Shown: positions 19,575-31,011 of the stretch, in pieces | How positions within the stretch are numbered: the stretch's first letter is position 1 | How the letters are laid out: each line of letters opens with the position of its first letter | Origin: Lacinutrix neustonica | GTDB taxonomy: Bacteria; Bacteroidota; Bacteroidia; Flavobacteriales; Flavobacteriaceae | Direction of reading: 5' to 3' | Assembly (NCBI RefSeq): GCF_026625145.1 | Contig: NZ_CP113088.1 | Coordinates: 558,001-622,000 of the forward strand | Length of the DNA: 64,000 nt | Made by a program: the position numbers and the translations under genes | The notes under the pieces: generated by a model | The model's input: the letters and a program-made list of their open reading frames with translations, nothing else | Told to the model about the DNA's origin: nothing | Database searches by the model: none

Positions 19575-20597
19575 TTAAACCCCTGTCAGTCGTTTCCAAA
19601 GGGCAAACATTGCGGTTCCAAAATCCTCTACTTTAGGTTTAAAATCTCGCATATTAAGCCTGTTCTTTTCTATATAAAGCTGTAAACTAAATACAGTTTC
19701 ATAACCCTTTTTTGTTTTCATCAATGGATAGCGCAAGTCATTATACAAATATTCATTATCTGAAGCCCTCTCAACACTGTAATACTGCTTACTAAACCAT
19801 GCTAATCTTTTTATGTCCCGAAATCCTGTTTTAGAAAGGGCACGTGTCTTCGAAATTTTTTGCCATTCCGAAAAACGAGGCTTAGCATCTAATAAAGAAT
19901 AGAATGCCATTTGATATTCCGTTTCAGTTTCTGCAATACCATACCACAAAATATTATTTAATAAAGTAGGCTGCGTACTATACCGCGTGTACACTATGTT
20001 GTTTTCTGCGAGTGATTTTTCAAAAACAGAATCTATATAAACTTTATTTATAAGAGTAAATAACAAATAGACAGAACTGATACTGATTGCCATGCGAAGC
20101 CAACGGCTTCGTTTTTGAGAGCTTCTTTTAAAAAACATTAAAACCAACATACCAATTAAAAAAGGTAGGGTATACAATGGATCTACAACGGCAATACTAT
20201 TAAATGCTACGCGATAATTCGAGAAAGGAGCAAACAATTGCGTACCATACGGGGTAAAACAATCTAAAATAGGATGAGTAAATAAGGACCAAAAAAACAA
20301 CAAAATCCACTCTTTCTGTGTGGTCGTCTTTATTCGTTTGCCGAAATTATATAATTTAAAAACCAACCAGCCACAAAGAAATGCCCCTAAAACCGAAAAT
20401 AAGATAGAATGCATAAAGCCACGATGAAAAAGCATGGCATCTATTTTATTTCCATATAAAAGATTCCCGATGAAAACATCTAAATCCGGAATAGTACCGC
20501 CTAGAGCCCCAAAAAGTAATGCTTTATTTCCTATTTTCTTTCCTAAAACCGCTTCTCCACAAGCAGCTCCAAGTACAATTTGAGTAAGTGAATCCAT
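19575..20597 (-). CDS. YdjM-like metal-dependent membrane hydrolase (DUF457 family)
   Basis: A 340-residue membrane protein. The N-terminus (MDSLTQIVLGAACGEAVLG, GGTIPDLDVF, FHRGFMHSILF) carries the His/Asp pattern of the YdjM/YbcI family, and another His-Pro-Asp lies in THPILDCFTPYGTQLF. Five to six helices span residues 1-180; the C-terminal 150 residues are soluble. Family members are called metal-dependent hydrolases from sequence, but the reaction is unknown. Divergent from nhaC. Confidence 0.85.
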   Translation of the reverse strand: MDSLTQIVLGAACGEAVLGKKIGNKALLFGALGGTIPDLDVFIGNLLYGNKIDAMLFHRGFMHSILFSVLGAFLCGWLVFKLYNFGKRIKTTTQKEWILLFFWSLFTHPILDCFTPYGTQLFAPFSNYRVAFNSIAVVDPLYTLPFLIGMLVLMFFKRSSQKRSRWLRMAISISSVYLLFTLINKVYIDSVFEKSLAENNIVYTRYSTQPTLLNNILWYGIAETETEYQMAFYSLLDAKPRFSEWQKISKTRALSKTGFRDIKRLAWFSKQYYSVERASDNEYLYNDLRYPLMKTKKGYETVFSLQLYIEKNRLNMRDFKPKVEDFGTAMFALWKRLTGV

Positions 20598-20683
20598 ATA
20601 AATAGCTAATTTACAGTAAGGAATTGAATTTGCATAGCTTATTGTAATATCGTAACATTACAACTCTTAAAAAACGAACCGAA

Positions 20684-22150
20684 ATGCAAGACGATAACCT
20701 TTCAAAAATTGATATCGAAGACCAAAAAATAATAGATAATAAAGAGCTTAATATATGGGAAGCTTTAATTCCTGTCATTATCTTAATGGGCTTATTAGCT
20801 TATAATATCTTTTTTGTTGATGGCCAAGAATGGTTTGGTACTTATACCAATCAAATCATTTTACTTATGGGAGGTGGAGTTGCACTGATTGATGGGTTTT
20901 TAAATAAAGTTTCTTTGCAGGTGATGCTCAAAGAGGTTTGGGAAAATTTAAGAAGTGTTTTTGTTCCCATAATGATTCTTTTTTTAGTGGGCGCCTTAGC
21001 AGGAACCTGGTTGGTTAGTGGTATCATACCCGCAATGGTATACTACGGCCTTCAAGTATTAAATCCTTCTATATTTTTACCTGCTTCGGTTATTATCGCA
21101 GCCATTATTTCAATCGCTACAGGTAGTTCATGGACCACTTCTGCCACCGTAGGTATTGCTTTAATAGGTATTGGAAGTGCTTTAGGAATTCCCGCAGGAA
21201 TGATTGCTGGTGCCGTGATTTCCGGCGCCTATTTTGGAGATAAAATGTCTCCATTGAGCGACACTACAAACCTTGCTCCTGCCATGGCTGGAACCGATTT
21301 ATTTACGCACATACGTTACATGACGATTACAACGGTACCAACTATTATCATCACTTTAATCGCTTTTACTTTTATGAGTATGACCGTAGATACCACTGGA
21401 AGTGCGGATATAAGTGGGCTTTTAGCAACTATAGATTCGACTTTTAATATTTCACCTTGGTTATTCACGGTACCTGCAGTGGTTGTCGCCCTAATCTTAT
21501 TTAAAACAAAACCCCTAATAGCTCTAGCAACAGGAGTCATTACGGCTGCTATTTTTGCCTTTATTTTTCAGCCAAATATTTTAGACGGTATTGCCGATTC
21601 AAAATTAGGCGCCATCACTAACGCTGTTTTAACAGATACCAGTATCATTACAGATAATGAAAAGCTTAACGATTTATTTAGTTCAGGAGGCATGAATGGC
21701 ATGCTTTGGACTATTTTTCTTATTTGTTGTGCGATGGTTTTTGGTGGTGTTATGGATGCTATTGGTGCCTTAGCAAGAATTACTAAAGAACTATTAAAAT
21801 TAGCAACCACCGTTTTTGGCTTGTTTGCAAGTACCGTAATCAGTTGTTTGGGATTGAATGTTATTGCTTCAGATCAATATTTAGCCTTAGTTATTCCTGG
21901 AAAAATGTTTAAAAAGGCCTATGAAGATCGTGGTTTAGCTCCGGAAAATTTAAGTCGTACACTAGAAGACTCAGGCACAGTAACCTCTGTGTTAATTCCT
22001 TGGAATACCTGTGGGGCCTACCAAAGTGGTGTTTTAGGCGTTGGCGTTAGCGAGTATTTTGTTTATGCAATCTTCAATTGGTTAAGTCCTTTTACCACCT
22101 TGTTTTTTGCCGCACTTAATATTAAAATAAAACAGCTTAAAGCTAAATAA
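20684..22150 (+). CDS. nhaC: Na+/H+ antiporter, NhaC family
   Basis: A 488-residue inner-membrane antiporter with about 12 predicted helices. The conserved NhaC region is clear: IATGSSWTTSATVGIALIG, GAVISGAYFGDKMSPLSDTTNLAPA, and CLGLNVIASDQYLALVIPG with LEDSGTVTSVLIPWNTCGAY near the end. It exports Na+ in exchange for protons, fitting a salt-water habitat. It is monocistronic, ending at a strong palindromic terminator. Confidence 0.95.
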   Translation: MQDDNLSKIDIEDQKIIDNKELNIWEALIPVIILMGLLAYNIFFVDGQEWFGTYTNQIILLMGGGVALIDGFLNKVSLQVMLKEVWENLRSVFVPIMILFLVGALAGTWLVSGIIPAMVYYGLQVLNPSIFLPASVIIAAIISIATGSSWTTSATVGIALIGIGSALGIPAGMIAGAVISGAYFGDKMSPLSDTTNLAPAMAGTDLFTHIRYMTITTVPTIIITLIAFTFMSMTVDTTGSADISGLLATIDSTFNISPWLFTVPAVVVALILFKTKPLIALATGVITAAIFAFIFQPNILDGIADSKLGAITNAVLTDTSIITDNEKLNDLFSSGGMNGMLWTIFLICCAMVFGGVMDAIGALARITKELLKLATTVFGLFASTVISCLGLNVIASDQYLALVIPGKMFKKAYEDRGLAPENLSRTLEDSGTVTSVLIPWNTCGAYQSGVLGVGVSEYFVYAIFNWLSPFTTLFFAALNIKIKQLKAK

Positions 22151-22193
22151 CTGTAGGTTAAAGCTTTAAATCCTAACTATAATCAAAACTTAT

Positions 22194-22232
22194 AGCCTAA
22201 TAAAATTTTAAAATTTTATTAGGCTTATTTTT
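22194..22232 (+). terminator. Terminator after nhaC
   Basis: A perfect palindrome with 16-base arms (AGCCTAATAAAATTTT), 22194-22225, followed by TATTTTTTT. It lies 43 bases past the nhaC stop. Confidence 0.85.
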
Positions 22233-22290
22233 TTAACTACTGCTGTACTTTTGTCTACTGAAAAAACAATTAATTATAAAATTTAAAAAA

Positions 22291-22935
22291 ATGGCAATAG
22301 TAGGAAAACAGTTTCCAAACTTAAGTGTGGATGCAATGAACGAAATGGGTGACACCTTTAAATTAAACGTTCTTGAGGAAGCAAAAAAAAATAAGAAAAA
22401 AGTATTATTATTCGCGTACCCGAAAGATTTTACTTTTGTTTGCCCAACAGAATTACATGCATTTGAAGCTGCTAAAGCAGAATTTGAAAAAAGAAACACC
22501 ATCGTCATTGGAGCTTCTTGCGATACGCCTGAAGTACACTTTGCATGGTTAAATACTCCAAAAGATAATGGTGGTATTGAAGGTGTTACCTACCCCATTT
22601 TAGCAGATTCTAACCGTAACTTAGCGTCTACACTTGGTATTTTAGATATTAGTAATGAAACGTATAACGAGGAAACAGGCGTAGTGACTGTTGAAGGCGA
22701 CAATGTTACCTATAGAGCCACTTATGTTATCGATGAAGAGGGAACTGTACAACACGAAGGGGTAAATAATATGCCCATTGGTAGAAATGTAAACGAATTT
22801 TTACGCATTATCGATGCTTTAACCCACGTTCAAGAAAAAGGAGAAGTGTGTCCTGCAAATTGGGAAGAAGGAAAAGATGCTATGAGTGCAAACAGATTAG
22901 GGACTGCTGAGTATTTAGCAAACCACGTAAACTAA
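22291..22935 (+). CDS. ahpC: Peroxiredoxin, AhpC/TSA family (2-Cys)
   Basis: A 214-residue cytosolic peroxiredoxin that reduces hydrogen peroxide and alkyl hydroperoxides. The peroxidatic Cys lies in KDFTFVCPTELHAFE and the resolving Cys in GEVCPANWEEGKDAM. A TACTTTTG box at 22246-22253 resembles the Bacteroidetes -7 promoter element. It is followed after 6 bases by a thioredoxin gene, its likely electron donor, and then by the DUF6952 gene. No AhpF is present, so thioredoxin-dependent recycling is likely. Confidence 0.95.
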   Translation: MAIVGKQFPNLSVDAMNEMGDTFKLNVLEEAKKNKKKVLLFAYPKDFTFVCPTELHAFEAAKAEFEKRNTIVIGASCDTPEVHFAWLNTPKDNGGIEGVTYPILADSNRNLASTLGILDISNETYNEETGVVTVEGDNVTYRATYVIDEEGTVQHEGVNNMPIGRNVNEFLRIIDALTHVQEKGEVCPANWEEGKDAMSANRLGTAEYLANHVN

Positions 22936-22941
22936 TTAAGC

Positions 22942-23249
22942 ATGATTCAAGAATTAAGTCAAGACAACTTATCTGAAATTATTGCGACTAACGATACTGT
23001 GGTAGTACAATATTCTGCAAGTTGGTGTGGTAACTGTCGTATTATGAAACCAAAAGTTAAGAAATTAGCTGGAGCGTTAAATAATATAACCTTTGTTATT
23101 GCTGACGCCGAAAAATTTCCGAATCGAGACAATTGGCAACAGTAGATAATTTACCAACTTTTGCAACTTTTAAAGATGGAAAATTTGTAAATCAAACACA
23201 GACAAACAAATTTGACGTTTTAAAAGCATTAGTTGATGAAGTCGCATAA
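22942..23249 (+). CDS. Thioredoxin family protein (one frame error)
   Basis: A missing base at 23119-23123 (ccgaa for ccggaa) is restored to give 102 residues. The active site is SWCGNCR, differing from the classic WCGPC by Asn for Pro. The cis-Pro lies in NLPTFATFKDGK. It sits directly after ahpC and probably reduces it. Confidence 0.88.
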
Positions 23250-23293
23250 CAAAAATATTTTCGCATTATCGAAAATGAAAAATATAGGTATCG

Positions 23294-23551
23294 ATGAAAT
23301 TACCAGTAATTAAACATTTAACACAATTTATTGAAGACAATGATGAAGATTTTATTGTTGAGACTATAGAAACTTTGGAAGCTTTAACAGAAATTCCTTC
23401 GTTAAAAGATGAAGAACTTGACGTTATTGGTGAACTCATTTCTAATATGTATGGCGCCATTGAGGTGAATAAAATGATTAAAAGCGGGACCTCAAAAAAA
23501 GAGGCTTTAAATGGTTTTATGACACGAGTATTAGGCGCTATTGACAAATAA
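23294..23551 (+). CDS. DUF6952-type small conserved protein
   Basis: An 85-residue soluble, acidic, mainly helical protein without signal peptide or cysteines (MKLPVIKHLTQFIEDND...). From memory it matches a family found beside ahpC/thioredoxin genes in Flavobacteriia. Function unknown; co-transcription with ahpC and the thioredoxin (45-bp gap, then a shared terminator) points to peroxide metabolism. Confidence 0.75.
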   Translation: MKLPVIKHLTQFIEDNDEDFIVETIETLEALTEIPSLKDEELDVIGELISNMYGAIEVNKMIKSGTSKKEALNGFMTRVLGAIDK

Positions 23552-23571
23552 AAATAGAACTTAGCGTAATT

Positions 23572-23606
23572 AAAAAAGCCACTTCAAAATGAAGTGGCTT
23601 TTTTTT
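23572..23606. terminator. Bidirectional terminator
   Basis: AAAAAAGCCACTTCA and its complement with a three-base loop. It closes the ahpC operon and faces katG on the other strand. Confidence 0.9.
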
Positions 23607-23657
23607 ATTTCTCTAACAGGTTAAAAAACCCGGAGTGTTTTGTTTATCTATTATCAT

Positions 23658-25878
<2,221 letters not shown>

Positions 25879-26016
25879 CTATTTTATAGTTTTCTTAAAT
25901 TTAATGATTTAATTGATTATAATAAAATTAAAAAATTGATAGTTCTTATTTTCCAATAACTATAAACTATTATAAGGCGTTAAAATAACATTGGAGACTA
26001 TGATTCTAGATTTAAT

Positions 26017-26050
26017 AAAAAAAGCCACCCCAATGGGAGTGGCTTTTTTT
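26017..26050. terminator. Terminator of the fasciclin gene
   Basis: GCCAC-rich arms (AAAAAAAGCCACCCC / GGGAGTGGCTTTTTTT) with a short loop, lying 29 bases past the stop of the minus-strand fasciclin gene. Confidence 0.8.
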
Positions 26051-26078
26051 AAAATTAAAGAGACTGTCCTTAGACATC

Positions 26079-26659
26079 TTAAGATTTTGGTAATAGTACC
26101 GCATCAATGACATGAATCACACCATTCGATTGGTTAACATCTGCAATAGTCACTTTTGCTGAGTTTCCATTTTCATCAGAAATATAAAGGTCTTCACCTT
26201 TTAACCAAGCCGTTATCATTCCTCCACTTACAGTTGTTATTTCTGCTTTTCCTTTACCTTTTTTAACCCGCTTTAAAAGCGCTTTTGCATTCCATTTTCC
26301 TGAAACCACATGATAGGTTAATACCGTTTGTAATGTTTTTTTGTTTTCTCGGCTTTAATAATGTTTCAACGGTACCATCTCGGTAATTTCGCAAAGGCAT
26401 CATTTGTTGGCGCAAAAACAGTAAAAGGTCCTTCGCTAGCTAATACATCAACGAGCTCTGCGGCTTTTACAGCAGCTACTAAAGTGGTATGATCTTTCGA
26501 ATTAACGGCATTTTCAACGATGTTTTTACTAGGGTACATAGCGGCCCCACCAACCATTACGGTTGTCTCGTTCATCATTTTGTCTTGAGAAAAACCACTA
26601 AGCGAAGCAAAAATGGCCATAGTAAAGAAAGTTGATTTAATTAATTTTGATGTTTTCAT
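26079..26659 (-). CDS. Secreted fasciclin-domain protein (two frame errors)
   Basis: Insertions at 26347-26352 and 26378-26383 (tctcgg for tccgg) are removed to give 192 residues. A signal peptide (ending near FSQ) is followed by one FAS1 domain of about 140 residues: H1 motif [17 protein letters not shown]-like PDGTVETLL, the YHVV segment and the H2 motif [16 protein letters not shown]1 proteins mediate adhesion or bind small ligands at the cell surface. An extra basic stretch ([11 protein letters not shown]) lies between the two motifs. Confidence 0.9.
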
Positions 26660-26886
26660 AATTTTGATTTTTAAACTGTTATTTTATTGTTTCAGTTACA
26701 TAAACGTAGTTTGCCTCCTGCCGGTTTTCTCTTCATTTGAGCTTTAACATTATATTAACGCCATTGAATCACTTAACTATTTATATGCCATATTGTTATG
26801 TTAAAATCAAAAAAGTAAAAAAAGAGGAAACAAATAGTTTAAAGCTCTAATTATTCTTAATTTTATATTTTTAAAAACATAAAACT

Positions 26887-27393
26887 ATGGCAAAAATAAC
26901 GTTAGGAGGAACACCTGTTGAAACCTCAGGACAGCTTCCGGAAATAGGTGAAAAGGCACCCGAATTCCATTTAACTACAACCGATTTATCCACTCAAAAA
27001 TTATCAGATTTAAAAGGCCATAAAGTCGTTTTGAATATTTTTCCAAGTGTAGATACGGGCACCTGTGCGCAATCTGTTCGTGAGTTTAATAAAAAAGCAG
27101 GAAAGATGAACAACACCAAAGTGTTATGTATCTCGAGAGATTTACCCTTTGCACAAGCGCGTTTTTGTGGCGCAGAAGGTTTAGAACATGTTTTAATGCT
27201 GTCTGATTTTAAAACAGGCGATTTTGGTAAAGCTTATGGTTTAGAGTTCACAGATGGTCCTTTTGAAGGGTTACATTCTCGCTGCGTTCTTGTATTAGAT
27301 GAAAATGGTATTGTTACATACACACAACAAGTAAAAGAAGTTGGAGATGAACCAAACTATGAAGCATCCTTAGATGCTTTATTAGGTGAATAA
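26887..27393 (+). CDS. tpx: Thiol peroxidase (atypical 2-Cys peroxiredoxin)
   Basis: A 168-residue peroxidase of the Tpx family. The N-terminus MAKITLGGTPVETSG, the peroxidatic Cys in DTGTCAQSVREFN and the resolving Cys in ARFCGAEG are as expected. It reduces lipid and organic hydroperoxides with thioredoxin. Together with AhpC and KatG it makes a local group of peroxide-defence genes, each with its own terminator. Confidence 0.95.
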   Translation: MAKITLGGTPVETSGQLPEIGEKAPEFHLTTTDLSTQKLSDLKGHKVVLNIFPSVDTGTCAQSVREFNKKAGKMNNTKVLCISRDLPFAQARFCGAEGLEHVLMLSDFKTGDFGKAYGLEFTDGPFEGLHSRCVLVLDENGIVTYTQQVKEVGDEPNYEASLDALLGE

Positions 27394-27418
27394 ATAACTC
27401 GACATTCAATAAATCACA

Positions 27419-27450
27419 ACCTGTCACGTTTAAACACATGACAGGTTTAT
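27419..27450 (+). terminator. Terminator after tpx
   Basis: AACCTGTCA and TGACAGGTT with a 12-base loop followed by TATTTATAT. Lies 26 bases after the tpx stop. Confidence 0.65.
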
Positions 27451-27460
27451 TTATATATAT

Positions 27461-27828
27461 ATGAAAAAAAAGACTCTTTCTTAGTCAACAGAATTAAAAG
27501 CGTGGGTTATGCCTTTAAAGGGGCTTATTTGTTAATCACAACGGAAGCCAGCTTAAAAGTGCAATTCGTTTTAGGTATTATAATGACTTTGGCTGGATTA
27601 TACTTTGGATTATCCTCAATAGAATGGTGTATTCAAACTTTAGTTATAGCCCTTATCATGGCTATAGAAGGTATTAATACTGCTGTTGAAGAAATGGCAG
27701 ATTTTATTCATCCTGAGTATCACCCAAAAATTGGACTTATAAAAGATTTGGCAGCAGGGGCCGTATTTATTGTGGCCATTGCAGCAATCGCTATAGGCTT
27801 TATCATTTATATTCCTAAGATATTTTAA
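27461..27828 (+). CDS. dgkA: Diacylglycerol kinase, prokaryotic DgkA type
   Basis: A small integral membrane kinase with three helices. The family core is present: AFKGAYLLITTEASLKVQ, EGINTAVEEMADFI (the DGK signature ENxxxE variant) and the third helix. The ATG at 27461 starts a run of eight A; nine are needed to enter the frame of the protein, which would then be 122 residues. Without that, a GTG at 27502 is the only start and gives 108 residues. This break is in a homopolymer, not at TCCGG. Confidence 0.85.
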
Positions 27829-27892
27829 ACACCATAACTAATTAGGTTAAACGGTAGTAATTTGTATTTTTGTTTCATTCTAAACATTGATA

Positions 27893-30302
27893 ATGGCGAA
27901 AGCGAAAAAGACAACTAAAAGAAAGTCGGCACCCAAATTAAAAAAACCCGATTTTAAATTATCAAGTCAACAAAAACTTATTTTTGGGAGCTTATTAGTA
28001 CTCTGTGGCGTGATGCTTTTTATTGCATTGCTCTCTTATCTATTTACTGGTAAAGCAGACCAAAGCTTATTAAGTGCATTCCCCTCACGTACTTCTGAAA
28101 CACAAAATTGGGCAAAATCACTTGGTAATTGGTTAGGCGATTTTTTAATTTATAAAGGTTTTGGAGTCGCTTCATTTATTTTTTCTCGGATTGATATTTT
28201 TATCGGGAATCTATATTTTGTTGGATTTAAAAAAAGGAAAACTGGCACAACATTGGATTTGGGGTACTATAATCGTCATTTGGTTGTCTGTATTATTGGC
28301 TTTTGCAGCACCTTTAAGTGATTATCTAAGTGGCACCATTGGCTTTGAACTCAACAGCTATTTACAGGATTATGTTGGAAAAGTAGGGATTATATTATTA
28401 CTAATTTTCGTGTTAATAACTTATCCGGCCATTCGGTTTAAATTTACACCTGAACGTATTGGCGCTTTGTTTAGAAGTGCAAAAAAAGAAATAAAAACAG
28501 AATTTAAACAAGCTTCAGAAGATGTTTTTGTTCCTATTGACAATGCATTAACTGATGAAGCCGAAGCTATAAAAGCAGCTTTCGAAAACAAATCAGAAAC
28601 TCTTGACCCTACCATTTCTAAGCCCTCCAAAATGGATCAAACGGAGACTCTAAAAACGGAATCAACTTCTGCAGCCTTAGAAATCGAAATTCCAAAAGAA
28701 GAAGAGGAAGAGCATCTTGACATAGAAGTTGAAAAAATAATTGAAGAAAAGTCTGAAACAGATAACCTTTCTGATAAATTAGTAGCAGATTTTGGTGAAT
28801 TTGACCCCACTTTAGAACTCAGTAATTACCAATTTCCGCCTTTAGATTTATTGAAAAAATACGACAATGAGGGCGTTACTATAAATCAAGAAGAACTTGA
28901 AGAAAATAAGAATCGAATTGTAGAAACCCTAAATAATTATAAAATTGGTATTGCAAGTATTAAAGCAACTATTGGCCCTACCGTAACCTTATATGAAATT
29001 GTACCCGATGCTGGCATTCGAATTTCTAAAATAAAAAACTTAGAAGACGATATTGCATTGTCCTTGTCTGCTTTAGGTATTCGAATTATTGCTCCAATTC
29101 CAGGTAAAGGAACCATTGGTATAGAAGTGCCTAATAAAAACGCAACGGTTGTTTCTATGCGATCGGTTATTGCTTCTCAAAAATTTCAAAAAACAGATAT
29201 GCACTTACCAATCGCGATTGGTAAAACCATTAGTAATGAAACTTTAGTCATCGATTTAGCAAAAATGCCTCACCTATTAATGGCTGGTGCCACAGGACAA
29301 GGAAAATCGGTAGGTTTAAATGCCGTACTAACCTCTCTATTATACAAAAAGCACCCTGCTGAAGTGAAGTTTGTTTTAGTTGATCCTAAAAAAGTAGAAT
29401 TGACGCTATTTAATAAAATTGAGCGCCATTATTTAGCCAAATTACCTGGGGAAGCTGAGGCCATTATAACTGACAATACCAAAGTAATTAACACCCTTAA
29501 CTCACTGTGTATTGAAATGGATAACCGATACGAAATGCTTAAAAATGCGTTGTGTCGTAATATTGTAGAATATAACAAAAAATTTAAAGACCGTAAGTTA
29601 AACCCTAATGATGGCCATGCTTACTTACCCTATATTGTTTTAGTTGTAGATGAGTTTGCCGATTTAATTATGACTGCAGGCAAAGAGGTTGAAACTCCTG
29701 TTGCGCGTTTAGCACAATTGGCTCGTGCCATTGGTATTCATTTAATAATTGCGACACAACGGCCTTCTGTAAATGTTATTACAGGTATTATTAAAGCCAA
29801 TTTCCCAGCGAGAATTGCCTTTAGAGTCTCGAGTAAAATCGATTCACGTACAATTTTAGATGCTGGTGGAGCCGATCAACTTATTGGTCGTGGCGACATG
29901 CTGTATACCCAAGGCAACGATATGATACGAATACAATGTGCTTTTGTTGACACACCCGAAGTTGAAAGAATAGTCGATTTTATTGGCGCGCAAAAGGCTT
30001 ATCCCGATGCTTATTTACTTCCTGAATATGAAGGTGAAGAAGGTGGCACGAGTCTTGATATAGATATATCTGAAAGAGATAAACTGTTTAAAGATGCTGC
30101 CGAAATTATAGTTACAGCACAACAAGGCTCTGCTTCTTTATTGCAACGTAAACTTAAATTAGGTTATAACCGTGCAGGTCGTATTATTGATCAATTAGAA
30201 GCCGCTGGTATTGTTGGCGGATTTGAAGGCAGCAAAGCAAGACAAGTTTTAATTACAGATTTAGTAGCTCTTGATCAATTATTAGAAAACGAAGGTCAAT
30301 AA
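27893..30302 (+). CDS. ftsK: DNA translocase FtsK/SpoIIIE (one frame error)
   Basis: A septal DNA pump that clears the chromosome dimer-resolution region at division. One inserted base at 28184-28189 (tctcgg) splits off the N-terminal 98 residues; the corrected protein has 802. Four N-terminal membrane helices are followed by an acidic linker and the motor: Walker A MAGATGQGKSVGLN, Walker B YIVLVVDEFADLIM, ATQRPSVNVITG. The C-terminal gamma winged helix (GSASLLQRKLKLGYNRAGRIIDQLEAAGI) binds KOPS-like sequences. Followed by lolA. Confidence 0.95.
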
Positions 30303-30366
30303 ATTATTAAAATAACTTAAAATTTCTACGCTATACGCTAGTAGAAATAGCAAATTAACATTTACC

Positions 30367-31003
30367 ATGAAAAAATTATTACTTTTATTATTCATCACTA
30401 GCAGCACGCTTTTTGCTCAAAGTGACTCTAAAGCAAAAACACTTTTGTCTGAAGTTTCAACAAAAGTTAAAAGTTATGACAACATTGCTATCGATTTTAA
30501 ATATGTTTTAGAAAACACTGCGGAAAAAATTAAGCAAGAAACCGGAGGTGACGTCACCATGAAAGGCGATAAATACCATTTAAACATTTTAGGCGCGACT
30601 AGAATTTTTGACGGTAAAAAACTATATACGATAAGTCCGAGATGATGAAGAGGTAACCATTTCTACAGAAAACAGTGATACTAACACCATTACACCAAGT
30701 AAAATGTTGTCTTTTTATGAAGATGGTTTTTCTTACAAAATGGATATTATTCAAAATATAAAAGGACGTCAAATTCAATACGTTAAATTAACCCCTATAG
30801 ATTCAAATTCAACCATTAAATATATCCTTTTGGGCATAGATGCCCAAACCAAGCATATTTACAATTTGATAGAAATTGGTGATAATGGTACCAAAACGAC
30901 TTTAACTGTTAATTCTTTTAAAACAAACGAAACTATCTCGAAAACCTTGTTTACTTTTGACGAGAGTAAATTTAAAGATTATTACATCAATAAACTAGAC
31001 TAG
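30367..31003 (+). CDS. lolA: Outer-membrane lipoprotein carrier LolA-like protein (one frame error)
   Basis: An insertion at 30637-30642 (ccgaga for ccgga) is removed to give 211 residues. A signal peptide (ending near LFAQ) precedes a LolA-fold domain: VKSYDNIAIDFKYVLEN, DKYHLNILGATRIFDGKKLYTISP and a C-terminal TFDESKFKDYYINKLD. LolA carries lipoproteins across the periplasm. It lies between ftsK and the lptF/G-like gene, a neighbourhood common in Flavobacteriia. Confidence 0.85.
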
Positions 31004-31011
31004 ATCTCTTA